A DNA stretch of 38,001 nt from an uncultured Verrucomicrobiota bacterium (GCA_947169825.1 CAMVRE010000008.1:1-38001), one strand, 5' to 3'; positions 15,302-23,056 are shown, counted from the stretch's first letter. Notes: generated from the sequence alone by a model not told the origin. A program made the numbers and translations.

Positions 15302-16231
15302 TCACTCTTTCTCCAGCGCGGCGGCGAGGGCGGCGACGTCGCCGGGGGGCACGAGCGTCGCCTTGCCGCCGCAGGCCTCGGGCAGGCCGCCGATCGCGAA
15401 GGCGACGACGGGCCGGCCGAGCGCGACGGCCTCCGCCGCGACGAGCCCGTAGGGCTCCTGCCAGAAGCTCGGCACGACGACGCATGCGGCCGCGCGCATC
15501 CACGCCTGCGGGTCGGCCTGGAAGCCGCGGAAGCGCACCCGGTCCGCGAGGCCGAGCTTCTCCGCCAGCGCGCGGAGGCGTCCCTCGAGGTTGCCCGCGC
15601 CGACGACGTCGAGCGTGCGGCGCGTCCGCATCCGCGCCATCGCCCGGAGCAGCAGCTGCACGCCCTTGCCGCGGATGAGCTGCCCGACGAAAAGCAGATC
15701 GACGTCCGGCGGGACGGCGGCCGTGCCGCCGCCCCCGACGGGAATCTCAGGGGGCTGAACGACGATCTTCTCTTCCGGGATCCCGTTGGCGACGAGGCGC
15801 CGCTTCATGAAGTCCGAGATGACGACGAGCCCGCGCAGCCGCGCGAGGTCGCGCTTGCGGCGCCGCTGCGAGAGGACGCGCCCGAGCGCGGGGCGCCAGG
15901 CGCGGCAGAGCGGCGCGCAGAGGAGGCACGGCCAGACCCCCGACGCTCGCGTGCAGTTGCGCCGCAGCGGCGTGTAGGCGTAGCTGCGCGGGCAGATCGG
16001 GTCATGGTCGTGGACGTAGAGGACCGTCCGCTCCGGCGGGAAGCGTTCGAGCGTCGCGAGGTCGGTGCACTTGTGCACGACGATCTCGTCGAACGGCGCG
16101 AGGTCCGCCGGCACCTCGTGCGCGATCTCGACCTCGCGCCCCGCCGCGCGCAGCGCCGCCGCGTGGCGCTCCGCGAAGATCTCGATGCCGCCGCGCGCGG
16201 CCGAGGGTTCGAGGTAGAAAAGCGTTCTCAC
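15302..16231 (-). CDS. Glycosyltransferase family 4
   Basis: 309 aa, a GT-B fold retaining glycosyltransferase transferring a sugar from a nucleotide donor, probably to a surface glycan. The C-terminal donor-binding half has LLFVGQLIRGKGVQLLL, DVVGAG, and PSFWQEPYGLVAAEAVALG with the family E-x7-E motif. The N-terminal half contains a cysteine-rich stretch around NCTRASGVWPCLLC, seen in some GT4 proteins. It starts with GTG at 16231, overlapping the TGA of the previous gene by 4 nt (GTGA), so translation is probably coupled. It is the last gene of the GT2, pyruvyltransferase, GT4 run. The acceptor is unknown. Confidence 0.9.
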   Translation of the reverse strand: MRTLFYLEPSAARGGIEIFAERHAAALRAAGREVEIAHEVPADLAPFDEIVVHKCTDLATLERFPPERTVLYVHDHDPICPRSYAYTPLRRNCTRASGVWPCLLCAPLCRAWRPALGRVLSQRRRKRDLARLRGLVVISDFMKRRLVANGIPEEKIVVQPPEIPVGGGGTAAVPPDVDLLFVGQLIRGKGVQLLLRAMARMRTRRTLDVVGAGNLEGRLRALAEKLGLADRVRFRGFQADPQAWMRAAACVVVPSFWQEPYGLVAAEAVALGRPVVAFAIGGLPEACGGKATLVPPGDVAALAAALEKE

Positions 16232-17385
16232 GGGCGCAGGCTCCGCAGGGCGGCGACGAATTCCGTCCGCGCCGCGTCCAGTCGTGCGAGCAGCCCGGCG
16301 TAGGCGCGCGCGCGCACCTCCTCCCAGTCGCCCGGGGCGCGCAGCGCGGCCAGGACGTGCGCGGCGGCGGCGTCCCAGTCGCAGTCGTCGAAGCTCCCCT
16401 CGACCGTCCGGCCGAAGTTCGCGAGCCAGTTGGCGACCTTGGAGCCGCGCGCGACGCCGAAGACGGCGGTCCCGACGTTCGCGGCGAGGATGAGCAGGTG
16501 CAGGCGGCTCGAAAGCACGGCGCGGCAGTCGGCCGCCGCCTCGCACACAGCCTCGGGCGTGTCGCCCGGGATGCATTCCACGCCGAGGCCCTCCAGCAGC
16601 GCGCGGTCGGTCTTCGGATTCATCGGGATGCCGACGACGCGCGCGCCGCCGGCGCGGACGGTCGCGACGAGCCGCTTCACGCCCTCCAGGTCCGCGACCC
16701 GCCGCTGCGTCGAGATGCACAGGCCCAAAGTGGTCGGACGGTCGGACAGTGCGACCGTGCGACCGTCCGACCGTGTGACCGTTCGACCCTGGAGGATGGC
16801 GGTGTCGGCGGCGACGCGGACGCCGGGAACGCCGAACGAGGCGAGGACGGCGGCGCTTTCGGGATCGCGCACCCACACGCCGCGGCAGCGCGGGAGCGTC
16901 GCGCGAAGGCGCCGCCCGAGCCGCGCGCGAAAGCGCCCCTCGTAGGCGCCGAGGAGCCCGAGCGCGGAAAGCAGACGGCGCCGCCGGCCGTGGGCGCGGA
17001 AGAAGACGGGGTTGGGCTCGTCGTCCATCCCGACGCCCCAGACGAACGTCGGGACGCCGGCGCGCTGCGCCCGCTCGAGCAGGTCGAGCGCGACGTGCGG
17101 GTAGTCCGAGAGCCCCGTCGCGCCGCACCAGACGTAGGCGTCGAACGCGCGGACCGCGTCGGAGAAGCCGTCGGCCGGCACGCCCGCGAAGCCGAACGGC
17201 GGAACGACGCGGACGCCGAGCCGCTCCGCCGTGGCGGGGTCCGCCGTCGCGACCGCGAACTCCGCGTCCGGCAGGTCCTCGCGCAGCATCCGGACGACGC
17301 ACGCGACGATCGCCTCGTCCCCGATGTTGTCGCACCCGAGCGGGATGCCGCCGAGCAGGATGGTCAGATGGTCGGATGGTCGCAT
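16228..17385 (-). CDS. Polysaccharide pyruvyl transferase family protein (CsaB/WcaK-like)
   Basis: 385 aa. Members add pyruvyl ketal groups to surface polysaccharides, or act as related glycan enzymes. The early glycine-rich GGIPLGCDNIGDEAI, VWGVGMDDE in the middle and the late SSRLHLLILAANVG are characteristic. Two parts come from the GGTCGGAT octamer family: the start and first residues PSDHL, and an in-frame insertion at about residues 199-218 (GRTVTRSDGRTVALSDR) between ADTAIL and LGLCIS. No ribosome binding site is seen. Coupled by GTGA overlap to the GT4 gene. Family assignment is good; exact donor and acceptor unknown. Confidence 0.84.
   Translation of the reverse strand: MRPSDHLTILLGGIPLGCDNIGDEAIVACVVRMLREDLPDAEFAVATADPATAERLGVRVVPPFGFAGVPADGFSDAVRAFDAYVWCGATGLSDYPHVALDLLERAQRAGVPTFVWGVGMDDEPNPVFFRAHGRRRRLLSALGLLGAYEGRFRARLGRRLRATLPRCRGVWVRDPESAAVLASFGVPGVRVAADTAILQGRTVTRSDGRTVALSDRPTTLGLCISTQRRVADLEGVKRLVATVRAGGARVVGIPMNPKTDRALLEGLGVECIPGDTPEAVCEAAADCRAVLSSRLHLLILAANVGTAVFGVARGSKVANWLANFGRTVEGSFDDCDWDAAAAHVLAALRAPGDWEEVRARAYAGLLARLDAARTEFVAALRSLRP
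16732..16788. repeat. Octamer array inside the pyruvyltransferase-like CDS, locus 2
   Basis: On the minus strand, five units of the form GGTCNNAC are followed by an inverted pair reading GTCCGACC twice, so the block can form a hairpin. It is a relative of the GGTCGGAT arrays at 13528 and 17360, but here lies fully inside coding sequence and keeps the frame. Confidence 0.85.
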
Positions 17386-17407
17386 GGTCGGATGGTCGAA
17401 TGGTCGC
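17360..17407. repeat. ATGGTCGG octamer tandem array, locus 3
   Basis: Six consecutive octamers (ATGGTCAG, ATGGTCGG, ATGGTCGC, ATGGTCGG, ATGGTCGA, ATGGTCGC) run exactly up to the stop codon of the GT2 gene (17408-17410) and include the ATG (17383-17385, minus strand) of the downstream gene. Confidence 0.95.
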
Positions 17408-18280
17408 CTAGTCGGCGGCGCACGCGCCGCGCCAGTGGGAGACGCGCTGGACGAGCCGCCGCACGGGCGCGGAGGGAAGCTCCGCCCAGTCGCGCGGGCG
17501 CGGCAGCAGGTAGGCCCAGTCGCGCAGCGTCTCGCGGGCGGCGGAGGCGAGCTCGCGCGCGAGCGGCGGCGCGGCGCCGAAGATCGCGCGGTCGGCGGCG
17601 CCCTCGCCGCGGAAGCGCTTCGCGAGTTCGCGCAGCGTGTAGTTGTGCGAATGCTCGACGCGGGCCGAGGGGCGGTAGAGGATGCGCACCGGGTCGCGCT
17701 CGCGGCGGGAGTTGCGCCACGCCCACTCCACGTCCTCGGAGTAGCGGATCGACTCGTCGAAGGGCGTCTCGAGGAGCAGCGCGCGGCGGGTCGCGGAGCT
17801 CGCGAGCGAGAAGAAGAAGCGCCACGAGGCCTGCACGCGCCCGTCGCCGAACGCGCGTTCCGAGTCCTTGCGCACGAGCGCCGTCGCGTCCGCGCGCGGC
17901 AGCTGGTTCGCGAAGCAGAACGCGGGGCGGTCCGGCTCCTCGCGGAGCGGGCGGACGAGCTCCGCGAGCCAGTCGTCGCCGACCGGGACGGCGTCGGAGT
18001 TGTTGAACGCGACGATCTCGCCGCGGGCGTCTCGGACGAGCGCGTTGAGCGTGCGGCCCGGGCGGTATTCGCCCGCGGGGCGCTCGAAGAAGCGGACGGG
18101 GAAGCGCTCGGCGACCTCGCGCGTGCGGTCGGTCGAGGCGTCGTCGCACACCACGACCTCGAACGGGAAGTCCGTCTTCTGTCCGAACACGCCCGCGAGC
18201 GTGCGCCCGATCAGCGCCTCGTCGTTCCGCGCCCGCACGAGCACGCTGGCCAGCGGCTTCCTCTCGCCGTTCCGTTCCAT
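17408..18280 (-). CDS. Glycosyltransferase family 2
   Basis: 290 aa, an inverting GT-A type glycosyltransferase, first of three polysaccharide genes. The N-terminus has the nucleotide-sugar fold ASVLVRARNDEALIGRTLAG and FEVVVCDDASTDRT; FNNSDAVPVGDDWL matches the metal-binding region (usually DxD, here NSD). FDESIRYSEDVEWAWR contains the ED motif of the catalytic base region. No membrane segments. The start at ATG 18280 rather than 18298 fits TAGAAT ending 8 nt before it, a leaderless arrangement. It reads into the pyruvyltransferase-like gene across the octamer array. Sugar specificity unknown. Confidence 0.9.
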   Translation of the reverse strand: MERNGERKPLASVLVRARNDEALIGRTLAGVFGQKTDFPFEVVVCDDASTDRTREVAERFPVRFFERPAGEYRPGRTLNALVRDARGEIVAFNNSDAVPVGDDWLAELVRPLREEPDRPAFCFANQLPRADATALVRKDSERAFGDGRVQASWRFFFSLASSATRRALLLETPFDESIRYSEDVEWAWRNSRRERDPVRILYRPSARVEHSHNYTLRELAKRFRGEGAADRAIFGAAPPLARELASAARETLRDWAYLLPRPRDWAELPSAPVRRLVQRVSHWRGACAAD

Positions 18281-18288
18281 GCCGCCGA

Positions 18289-18318
18289 ATTCTACCACAC
18301 CGCCGCGCCGAATCTCAA
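18289..18318 (-). promoter_or_regulatory. Leaderless-type promoter of the GT2 operon
   Basis: On the minus strand TTGAGA (18313-18318), an 18-nt spacer and TAGAAT (18289-18294) precede the ATG by 8 nt. Confidence 0.65.
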
Positions 18319-18473
18319 CCCCTCGCTTCGCGCGCGAATCCGCTTGCGTTCACATCGGCGATAACGGGACACAGCCGCCGCCTTTCGATCGCCCACGCAG
18401 TTCCGACGACCGCCAATTCTTTGCCATTGGAAGGCACCGCGCGACGCGAGGTATTCAGCTCAATCTTTTCACT

Positions 18474-18501
18474 TTGTTTTCCGAGTTGGCTCTGATAGAA
18501 T
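18474..18501 (+). promoter_or_regulatory. Promoter of the RelE-UvrD helicase gene
   Basis: TTGTTT (18474-18479), a 16-nt spacer and a good -10 TAGAAT (18496-18501). The leader of about 41 nt contains GGAGG 8 nt before the ATG. The rest of 18319-18473 shows no gene. Confidence 0.5.
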
Positions 18502-18549
18502 CGATGGCACGTCTGACGATTTGCTCCCATCGTTTTCGGAGGTTTCACA

Positions 18550-20619
18550 ATGCCATCCATTGTTGCATCTGACAAGTTCAATGATTCCCTCAAAAAATTG
18601 AGCGAAGACGACCAGTTTGATGTCGAAGACGTTATCAATCGGATTCGTCATAACAGACTAACCCGAGGAACCAACCGCGAAATCATTCCCGTTCGGGGAG
18701 GGCTGAGTGTCTTTTCATATCGTGCAAACGATGATGTGCGCGTTTTCACGTTCTATTGGCGACCAGGCGAAGAATTGCTCGTTCTATGCGGACATCACGA
18801 TTCCTCCTATGCGCGAATTCAGCGAATGCGATTTGATGAGTTGAGTCCGACCGCACTGCCTCGCATTGTTGAAATTCCGGAAGATCCGGAACGCCAACTC
18901 GAAGAATCCAGCGGGGAGCCAATAGATGACAATCCACCACCATTGGCCAACCTTTCCGACGACGTTCTTGCCGCGCTCGGCATTCCACCCGATTGCTATG
19001 CTCGAATCCGAAGTGCTACTGATGCCGATAACATTCTTCAAGTTTCCGGACTGCTTCCCTCGCCCGCCGATGACGACGTGTTGGAGTTGTTCTTGAGACC
19101 AGACATGCTGAATGACATTTTGGCCAAACATCGAGCTTCCATTGACAAGGCCATCAAGAATTCCGATGGTTGGGGGTTGATTACAGACGAAGACATCAAT
19201 GACTTCTATGAGGGGAGGTTGGAGAATTGGCGCGTTTTTCTTCACCCCTCCCAACGTCAAGCCGTTGAGATGAGAGCAGATGGCCCAATGTTGGTAACGG
19301 GACCTGCCGGAACCGGGAAATCGGTTGTCGCCGTTCATCGCGTTCGCTGGTTGTTGAGAAATGTATTCACGGACAATGAACGAATCCTCCTTACTACTTT
19401 CAACCGCGCTTTGGCGCTTGCTTCCCAAAAATGGTTGGAGACGATTTGCACGCCGGCGGAGATGAAGCGGGTTGATGTCTTGAACTTTGATTCGGTCCTA
19501 CGAGACTGGTTTGAGAAGATCTCGGTCCAGACGATTTCCTATCCTACAAAGCTTCCCGACATCCTTGATTCAAGTGGCACGCATCGAACACCGGAGTTTT
19601 TGTGCAACGAATTCCTCAAAGTTGTCCTTGAATACGATTTTGAGGATGTCAACAAGTATGCGACATTTTCTCGCCCGAAAAACTGTGGGGTTTTGCGTGA
19701 GTCCACACGGAGAACCCTTTGGCCCATATTTGAAGATGGAAAACGGAAACTTCTTGACCCCGATTGCAAAAGCATTCCAAAAACCTTGGCCGTCAACATG
19801 CTGACAGCTCGGTATTTGGCTAATGACCCTCGGTTGCCAAAGACCTACGCTTGCATCGTCGTTGATGAGGCCCAGGACTTTGGGGCGTCTGAGTATCGTC
19901 TCTTTGCCGCTTATACTGGAAACACATTTGAGCATCCTGTTCCGAATTCTCTTTTTCTTGCCGGTGATGGTCGCCAAAGGGTGTATCGCCGGAGCGGAAC
20001 TCTCAAGAAGAGTGGCATTAATGTTACCGGGGGACGTTCGCGTCGCCTGACAAAATGCTACCGTTCTACAAAAATGATTCGTGAGTATGCAGAACGCCTG
20101 ATCATGGGAATCGACATCAAGGACATAGATGAAGAACTGGAATCTCTTCAAGGCGGAGAATCTCTGATTGACGGAGTCCCGCCTGAAGAAAGAATTCATG
20201 CTTCATTTGACGAAATGATAACCGACATTCGAAATACAGTTTCACGTTGGCGGAATAGCGGCAAAACTGGAAACTTGGATGATTATGCAGTTCTGGCACG
20301 GCGAAACAGAATGACAAGGGACATTTGCGAAGCACTCAACGATGTTGGACTTCGCGCCGTTCAAGTCGAGCACGACACCGCTGAATTACCTCGCGATGCT
20401 GTCAATGTCATGACTATGCATCGGGCAAAAGGACTCCAGTATCGAGGTGTCATCGTATGTCTTGACGAATGGCCTTGCTTGCAAGATGATATTGGGACCA
20501 TTGACATCGACGAAGAGAAAAGTCTGCTCTATGTGTCCATCATGAGGGCACAATCTCAAGTTCTTCTTACCGGATCGAATGGAATCAGACCGAAGGCATT
20601 GCCTCCCATCCGTGTTTAA
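18550..20619 (+). CDS. UvrD-like SF1 helicase with N-terminal RelE-like domain
   Basis: 689 aa. Residues 1 to about 95 look like a RelE/ParE-type toxin fold, ending in GHHDSSYARI, a His-His-Asp...Tyr pattern I associate with RelE-like modules fused to helicases. A linker follows, then a superfamily 1 helicase: Walker A GPAGTGKS (about 251-258), Walker B IVVDEAQDF (about 435), TKCYRST (motif IV-like), VMTMHRAKGLQYRGVIV (motif V, about 620) and LLYVSIMRAQSQ (motif VI). The helicase insertions are shorter than in UvrD proper. Codon use and GC (roughly 45-50%) differ sharply from the flanks, indicating transfer. GGAGG before the ATG is the best ribosome site in the window. Possible defence or DNA-stress role; function inferred only. 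Confidence 0.87.
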   Translation: MPSIVASDKFNDSLKKLSEDDQFDVEDVINRIRHNRLTRGTNREIIPVRGGLSVFSYRANDDVRVFTFYWRPGEELLVLCGHHDSSYARIQRMRFDELSPTALPRIVEIPEDPERQLEESSGEPIDDNPPPLANLSDDVLAALGIPPDCYARIRSATDADNILQVSGLLPSPADDDVLELFLRPDMLNDILAKHRASIDKAIKNSDGWGLITDEDINDFYEGRLENWRVFLHPSQRQAVEMRADGPMLVTGPAGTGKSVVAVHRVRWLLRNVFTDNERILLTTFNRALALASQKWLETICTPAEMKRVDVLNFDSVLRDWFEKISVQTISYPTKLPDILDSSGTHRTPEFLCNEFLKVVLEYDFEDVNKYATFSRPKNCGVLRESTRRTLWPIFEDGKRKLLDPDCKSIPKTLAVNMLTARYLANDPRLPKTYACIVVDEAQDFGASEYRLFAAYTGNTFEHPVPNSLFLAGDGRQRVYRRSGTLKKSGINVTGGRSRRLTKCYRSTKMIREYAERLIMGIDIKDIDEELESLQGGESLIDGVPPEERIHASFDEMITDIRNTVSRWRNSGKTGNLDDYAVLARRNRMTRDICEALNDVGLRAVQVEHDTAELPRDAVNVMTMHRAKGLQYRGVIVCLDEWPCLQDDIGTIDIDEEKSLLYVSIMRAQSQVLLTGSNGIRPKALPPIRV

Positions 20620-20633
20620 CTTGCTTCAATGCA

Positions 20634-20668
20634 GAAACGCCCATTTCGAAAAACGAAGTGGGCGTTTC
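20634..20668. terminator. Bidirectional hairpin between the helicase gene and hicA
   Basis: A 15-bp stem (GAAACGCCCATTTCG / CGAAGTGGGCGTTTC, one G-U pair) with a five-A loop lies 14 nt after the helicase stop and 13 nt from the hicA stop. It has no long T-run but serves both converging genes by position. Confidence 0.65.
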
Positions 20669-20681
20669 CCGCAGCCATGGT

Positions 20682-20888
20682 CTACAGCTCTTCCTTTGAG
20701 ATTCCGGCAATCTTCATGATGGCGAGCTGGAGACCCGTCGGAAGCGTTTTTCCTTTATGGAAGGGAATGGTTATCAACGCTTCGACGCCCGGCTTCTTGA
20801 AGTTGCGATGGCTTCCGTCGCGGGTGTTTTCGACCCAGCCGTGAGAGCGGACAAGCCGCTCCATCTCGCGGGCGGTGAGGGGCTTCAT
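20682..20888 (-). CDS. hicA: HicA-type mRNA interferase toxin
   Basis: 68 aa, normal for HicA, a small ribosome-independent RNase with a double-stranded-RNA-binding fold. MKPLTAREMERLVRSHGW is the classic opening, DGSHRNFKK holds the catalytic histidine, and ITIPFHKGKTLPTG and IMKIAGI complete the family pattern. Its ATG overlaps the stop of hicB by 4 nt (ATGA), so the pair is translationally coupled. Here the antitoxin precedes the toxin, opposite to E. coli hicAB. The pair sits in the accessory island and may stabilise it. Confidence 0.93.
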   Translation of the reverse strand: MKPLTAREMERLVRSHGWVENTRDGSHRNFKKPGVEALITIPFHKGKTLPTGLQLAIMKIAGISKEEL

Positions 20889-21190
20889 GCGAAAGAGGGG
20901 ACGGGAGCCGCGATCCGTCTGGAGGGACGCTGACGCGAAGTCTTGCGGACCGCCCGCTTCCGCGCGTTGGCCGCGTCTTCTTCCAGCCGGCGCTTGAGAA
21001 GTCCTGTCAGATGGAGTTCGACGGCCTTGACGGTGTCTTCCTCGACCTCGCGGATCGTGTCGCCGGATGAGAAGCAGCCCGGCAGCGTCGGAACCTCGCC
21101 CCACCAAGCACCCGACTCCCTGTGAAGCACCGCATCGAAGTGCAGCGCCCCATCGAAGCAAAGCAGCGTGACCTTATTTTCCGAGTCCAT
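20885..21190 (-). CDS. hicB: HicB-type antitoxin
   Basis: 101 aa. The partial RNase H-like fold of HicB is visible: ESGAWWGEVPTLPGCFSSGDTIREVEED, then an amphipathic helix and a basic, disordered tail. HicB binds and blocks HicA and usually represses its own promoter. No clear helix-turn-helix or ribbon-helix-helix is seen at the C-terminus, so the basic tail may contact DNA. The ATG at 21190 is preferred over an in-frame ATG at 21208 because AAGGGAG stands before it. First gene of the hicBA operon. Confidence 0.9.
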   Translation of the reverse strand: MDSENKVTLLCFDGALHFDAVLHRESGAWWGEVPTLPGCFSSGDTIREVEEDTVKAVELHLTGLLKRRLEEDAANARKRAVRKTSRQRPSRRIAAPVPSFA

Positions 21191-21216
21191 TTCCAATCTC
21201 CCTTCCATCGCGTTCG

Positions 21217-21255
21217 TGACGGCGTCATACTACCACGCCCCGATTGCCACCGCAA
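21217..21255 (-). promoter_or_regulatory. hicBA promoter with dyad at the transcription start
   Basis: On the minus strand TTGCGG (21250-21255), a 17-nt spacer and TAGTAT (21227-21232). The odd palindrome TGACG-N-CGTCA (21217-21227) abuts the -10 and covers the expected start, a natural place for HicB autorepression. Confidence 0.55.
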
Positions 21256-21330
21256 GCAATTTCGCGAGCAGGCGGCGAATGTTCCGCTCCGGGGGCCGGG
21301 GCGGCGGCCCCGGGAGCGGGACGGCGTCGT

Positions 21331-22332
21331 TCAGACGCGGCATCGTCCAAGCCGAGCGGATTGGGTAACAAATCTCGGTGGAGAATCGTCTCGTTCGTTG
21401 GTCCATTCCGAAACGGAACCGCCTTTCTTCGGAATGTCTGCGGTTTCGGTCATGCAGCGACGCGTGACATCGAACCAGCAGACAGTCCGGTATAACACGG
21501 TTTTCTGACGACGGATGGCCGCCCACCTGTTGTTCCCGTCGGGGTCGGCATGTGAACACGCGAATTTGTCGAGTTCTGCTTTGTCCTCGGGACGGAAGCC
21601 GGTCACTTCGGCGACAATGCGGTCGAATGCCCGCCCGTCTTTTCCGTGGACGAACGTCTGAGCGACGACCTGGATTTCCAATTCGTCCAAGTCCGGCGTG
21701 CCGGGTCCCGGATGGAGCTTGATTTCCTCGAACGTGCGGCGGACGATGAACGGCCGTTCGATGCAAGAGCCGGCGGCGGACTCGTTCTCTTCGACGATGC
21801 AGGCATCCTCCATCGTGTAGCCCCAACCGCCCGAGACGGGAAAATCGCGTTCAAAGCAGGATCGCTCCGAAAGGCCGAGTCGGCGGGCGCGCGCTCGACG
21901 CCACTCGTTCCCGGCCTCGAGCAGAAATGGCATTTCCCGGTCGGAGAAGATACGCGGAGGAGCGATTTCAGTCGACCCGTCCGCGCACTTCCGCGGGAAC
22001 ATGCCGCCGTCAAGACGCGCACGGGTTTCCGCGGTGAGGCGATAGACGGTCTCGGCGAGCTCGCGGTCGTGGCAGAATGCGAAGGAGTGTTGCCTGCGCT
22101 CCGGGGACCGGGCGATGACGAGCCACGAGAATTCCTCGTCGGGCTTCTCTCGGAAGCTATCTCGGACCCGCTTCTGGACTGGGTCACTGAGCTCATCGAA
22201 TCGTAGAACGTTGCGGGCGTGGTATCGTCCGCTTCCCTCGTCAGCCTCCACGATCAGCCATTCGCCCGACCAAAGGAATGTCGCATTGGGTTTGCGCTTG
22301 ATGACGATTTCGTTCTTGGTTTCGTTGTCCAT
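21331..22332 (-). CDS. Uncharacterised 333-aa protein
   Basis: 333 aa, not recognised. It is hydrophilic, without signal peptide or membrane helices. The N-terminus is basic (NEIVIKRKPNATFLWSGEWL), and residues about 60-90 read like a defined fold (EEFSWLVIARSPERRQHSFAFCHDRELAETVY). Many charged residues and scattered cysteines follow, with no obvious metal pattern. AAGGAAAGG precedes the ATG. It lies 24 nt after a small membrane-protein gene in the accessory island and is probably cotranscribed with it. GC is lower than the core genome. A GC-rich hairpin (about 21285-21320) follows the stop. No function can be assigned. Confidence 0.7.
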   Translation of the reverse strand: MDNETKNEIVIKRKPNATFLWSGEWLIVEADEGSGRYHARNVLRFDELSDPVQKRVRDSFREKPDEEFSWLVIARSPERRQHSFAFCHDRELAETVYRLTAETRARLDGGMFPRKCADGSTEIAPPRIFSDREMPFLLEAGNEWRRARARRLGLSERSCFERDFPVSGGWGYTMEDACIVEENESAAGSCIERPFIVRRTFEEIKLHPGPGTPDLDELEIQVVAQTFVHGKDGRAFDRIVAEVTGFRPEDKAELDKFACSHADPDGNNRWAAIRRQKTVLYRTVCWFDVTRRCMTETADIPKKGGSVSEWTNERDDSPPRFVTQSARLGRCRV

Positions 22333-22356
22333 CGTGGAATTCCTTTCCTTCGGGTT

Positions 22357-22521
22357 CTACATCCGATAGATCTTCGAGGTGCACGGGTCTCCGTTTTCGT
22401 CGACGTCCTGGTTTGGTCCGCCGCAGGAATGGACGAGAGCGCAGAGCAGATACATTCCGATGAGCAAAAGGACGCCGATGAAGATCTCGTCCTTGCTGTT
22501 TTTCTTGTTGTCGTTTTTCAT
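22357..22521 (-). CDS. Small membrane protein
   Basis: 54 aa from ATG 22521. A lysine/asparagine-rich head (MKNDNKKNSKDE) precedes one hydrophobic helix (IFIGVLLLIGMYLLCALVH) and a polar, cysteine-containing tail. By charge, the N-terminus should stay in the cytoplasm. A weak AAGGAAG site lies upstream. It precedes the 333-aa gene by 24 nt. An in-frame ATG at 22575 would add a basic segment and is less likely. No family recognised. Confidence 0.55.
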   Translation of the reverse strand: MKNDNKKNSKDEIFIGVLLLIGMYLLCALVHSCGGPNQDVDENGDPCTSKIYRM

Positions 22522-22644
22522 GGTGGTGGGCTTCCTTGTTTTGGTGTTCCGAGAGGCAACACGCCCCTCTACCAATATCGTCGGCGCGGGCGCGACGCGC
22601 GCTAAGAGGCTACGCCTCCGCCCCCGCGCCTCCGCACGCGCCTC

Positions 22645-23010
22645 CTAGGGGGACGCACGGAGGCGTGATGCGCGTGTGTATGCGCGTCGCGTTTGCGTTA
22701 GCCGCAGCTGTCCGTCGTAGAAGACCTTCTGCAGCGGGAAGTCCCCGTCGTCCATCGCCTTGAAGATGGCGTCGAAGCGCTCCTCGTTCCGGGCCTGATT
22801 CTCGTCGTTTCGCGCCTGGACGGTCAGCTGCCTTGCCTCGTCCTCGGCCTGCCGATGCTCCATCGCCTCGACCCGGGCCATCATGGAGCCGAGCGACAGG
22901 AGGGCTCGCCGCATCGCGACGAACGCCTCGATCGCGGAGGAGATGACTCGCCTAAGCCAACGCCGTTTTGTCTGAGTAAACGCCTCGAGGCGTTTGTATT
23001 GGCGCGTCAC
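22645..23010 (-). pseudogene. Decayed ORF6N-domain (KilA-like) protein gene
   Basis: An open frame of about 121 codons. Its middle, VISSAIEAFVAMRRALLSLG through MMARVEAMEHRQ, matches the region after the DNA-binding part of ORF6N-type proteins (usual form I..AFVAMRR). PLQKVFYDGQL matches the start of the C-terminal module also present in the RhuM gene at 32643 (PLQGVFYDGQL). The N-terminal DNA-binding domain is missing, because the adhE promoter region replaces it, and the C-terminal module breaks off right after the shared motif. It is therefore truncated at both ends. The first ATG (23010) lies in unrelated sequence. Confidence 0.65.
22978..22995. repeat. 18-bp perfect palindrome upstream of adhE
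   Basis: AAACGCCTC/GAGGCGTTT is a perfect inverted repeat with no spacer, 33 nt upstream of the adhE -35 box. It may bind a dimeric regulator; nothing in the sequence names it. Confidence 0.6.
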
Positions 23011-23018
23011 CCGCGCTA

Positions 23019-23056
23019 AATCGATACTTGACTATCGATTCGATTTTTGATAGTCT
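23019..23056 (+). promoter_or_regulatory. adhE promoter with operator-like dyad over the -35 box
   Basis: TTGACT (23028-23033), a 17-nt spacer and TAGTCT (23051-23056). The inverted repeat AATCGATA-N6-TATCGATT (23019-23026 and 23033-23040) encloses the -35 box, so a bound dimer would block polymerase. It does not match the usual Rex site. The region is AT-rich for this genome. Confidence 0.65.

Noticed and set aside
19823-20050. Short frames inside the helicase gene
   Set aside because: Out-of-frame fragments within a well-supported long gene.
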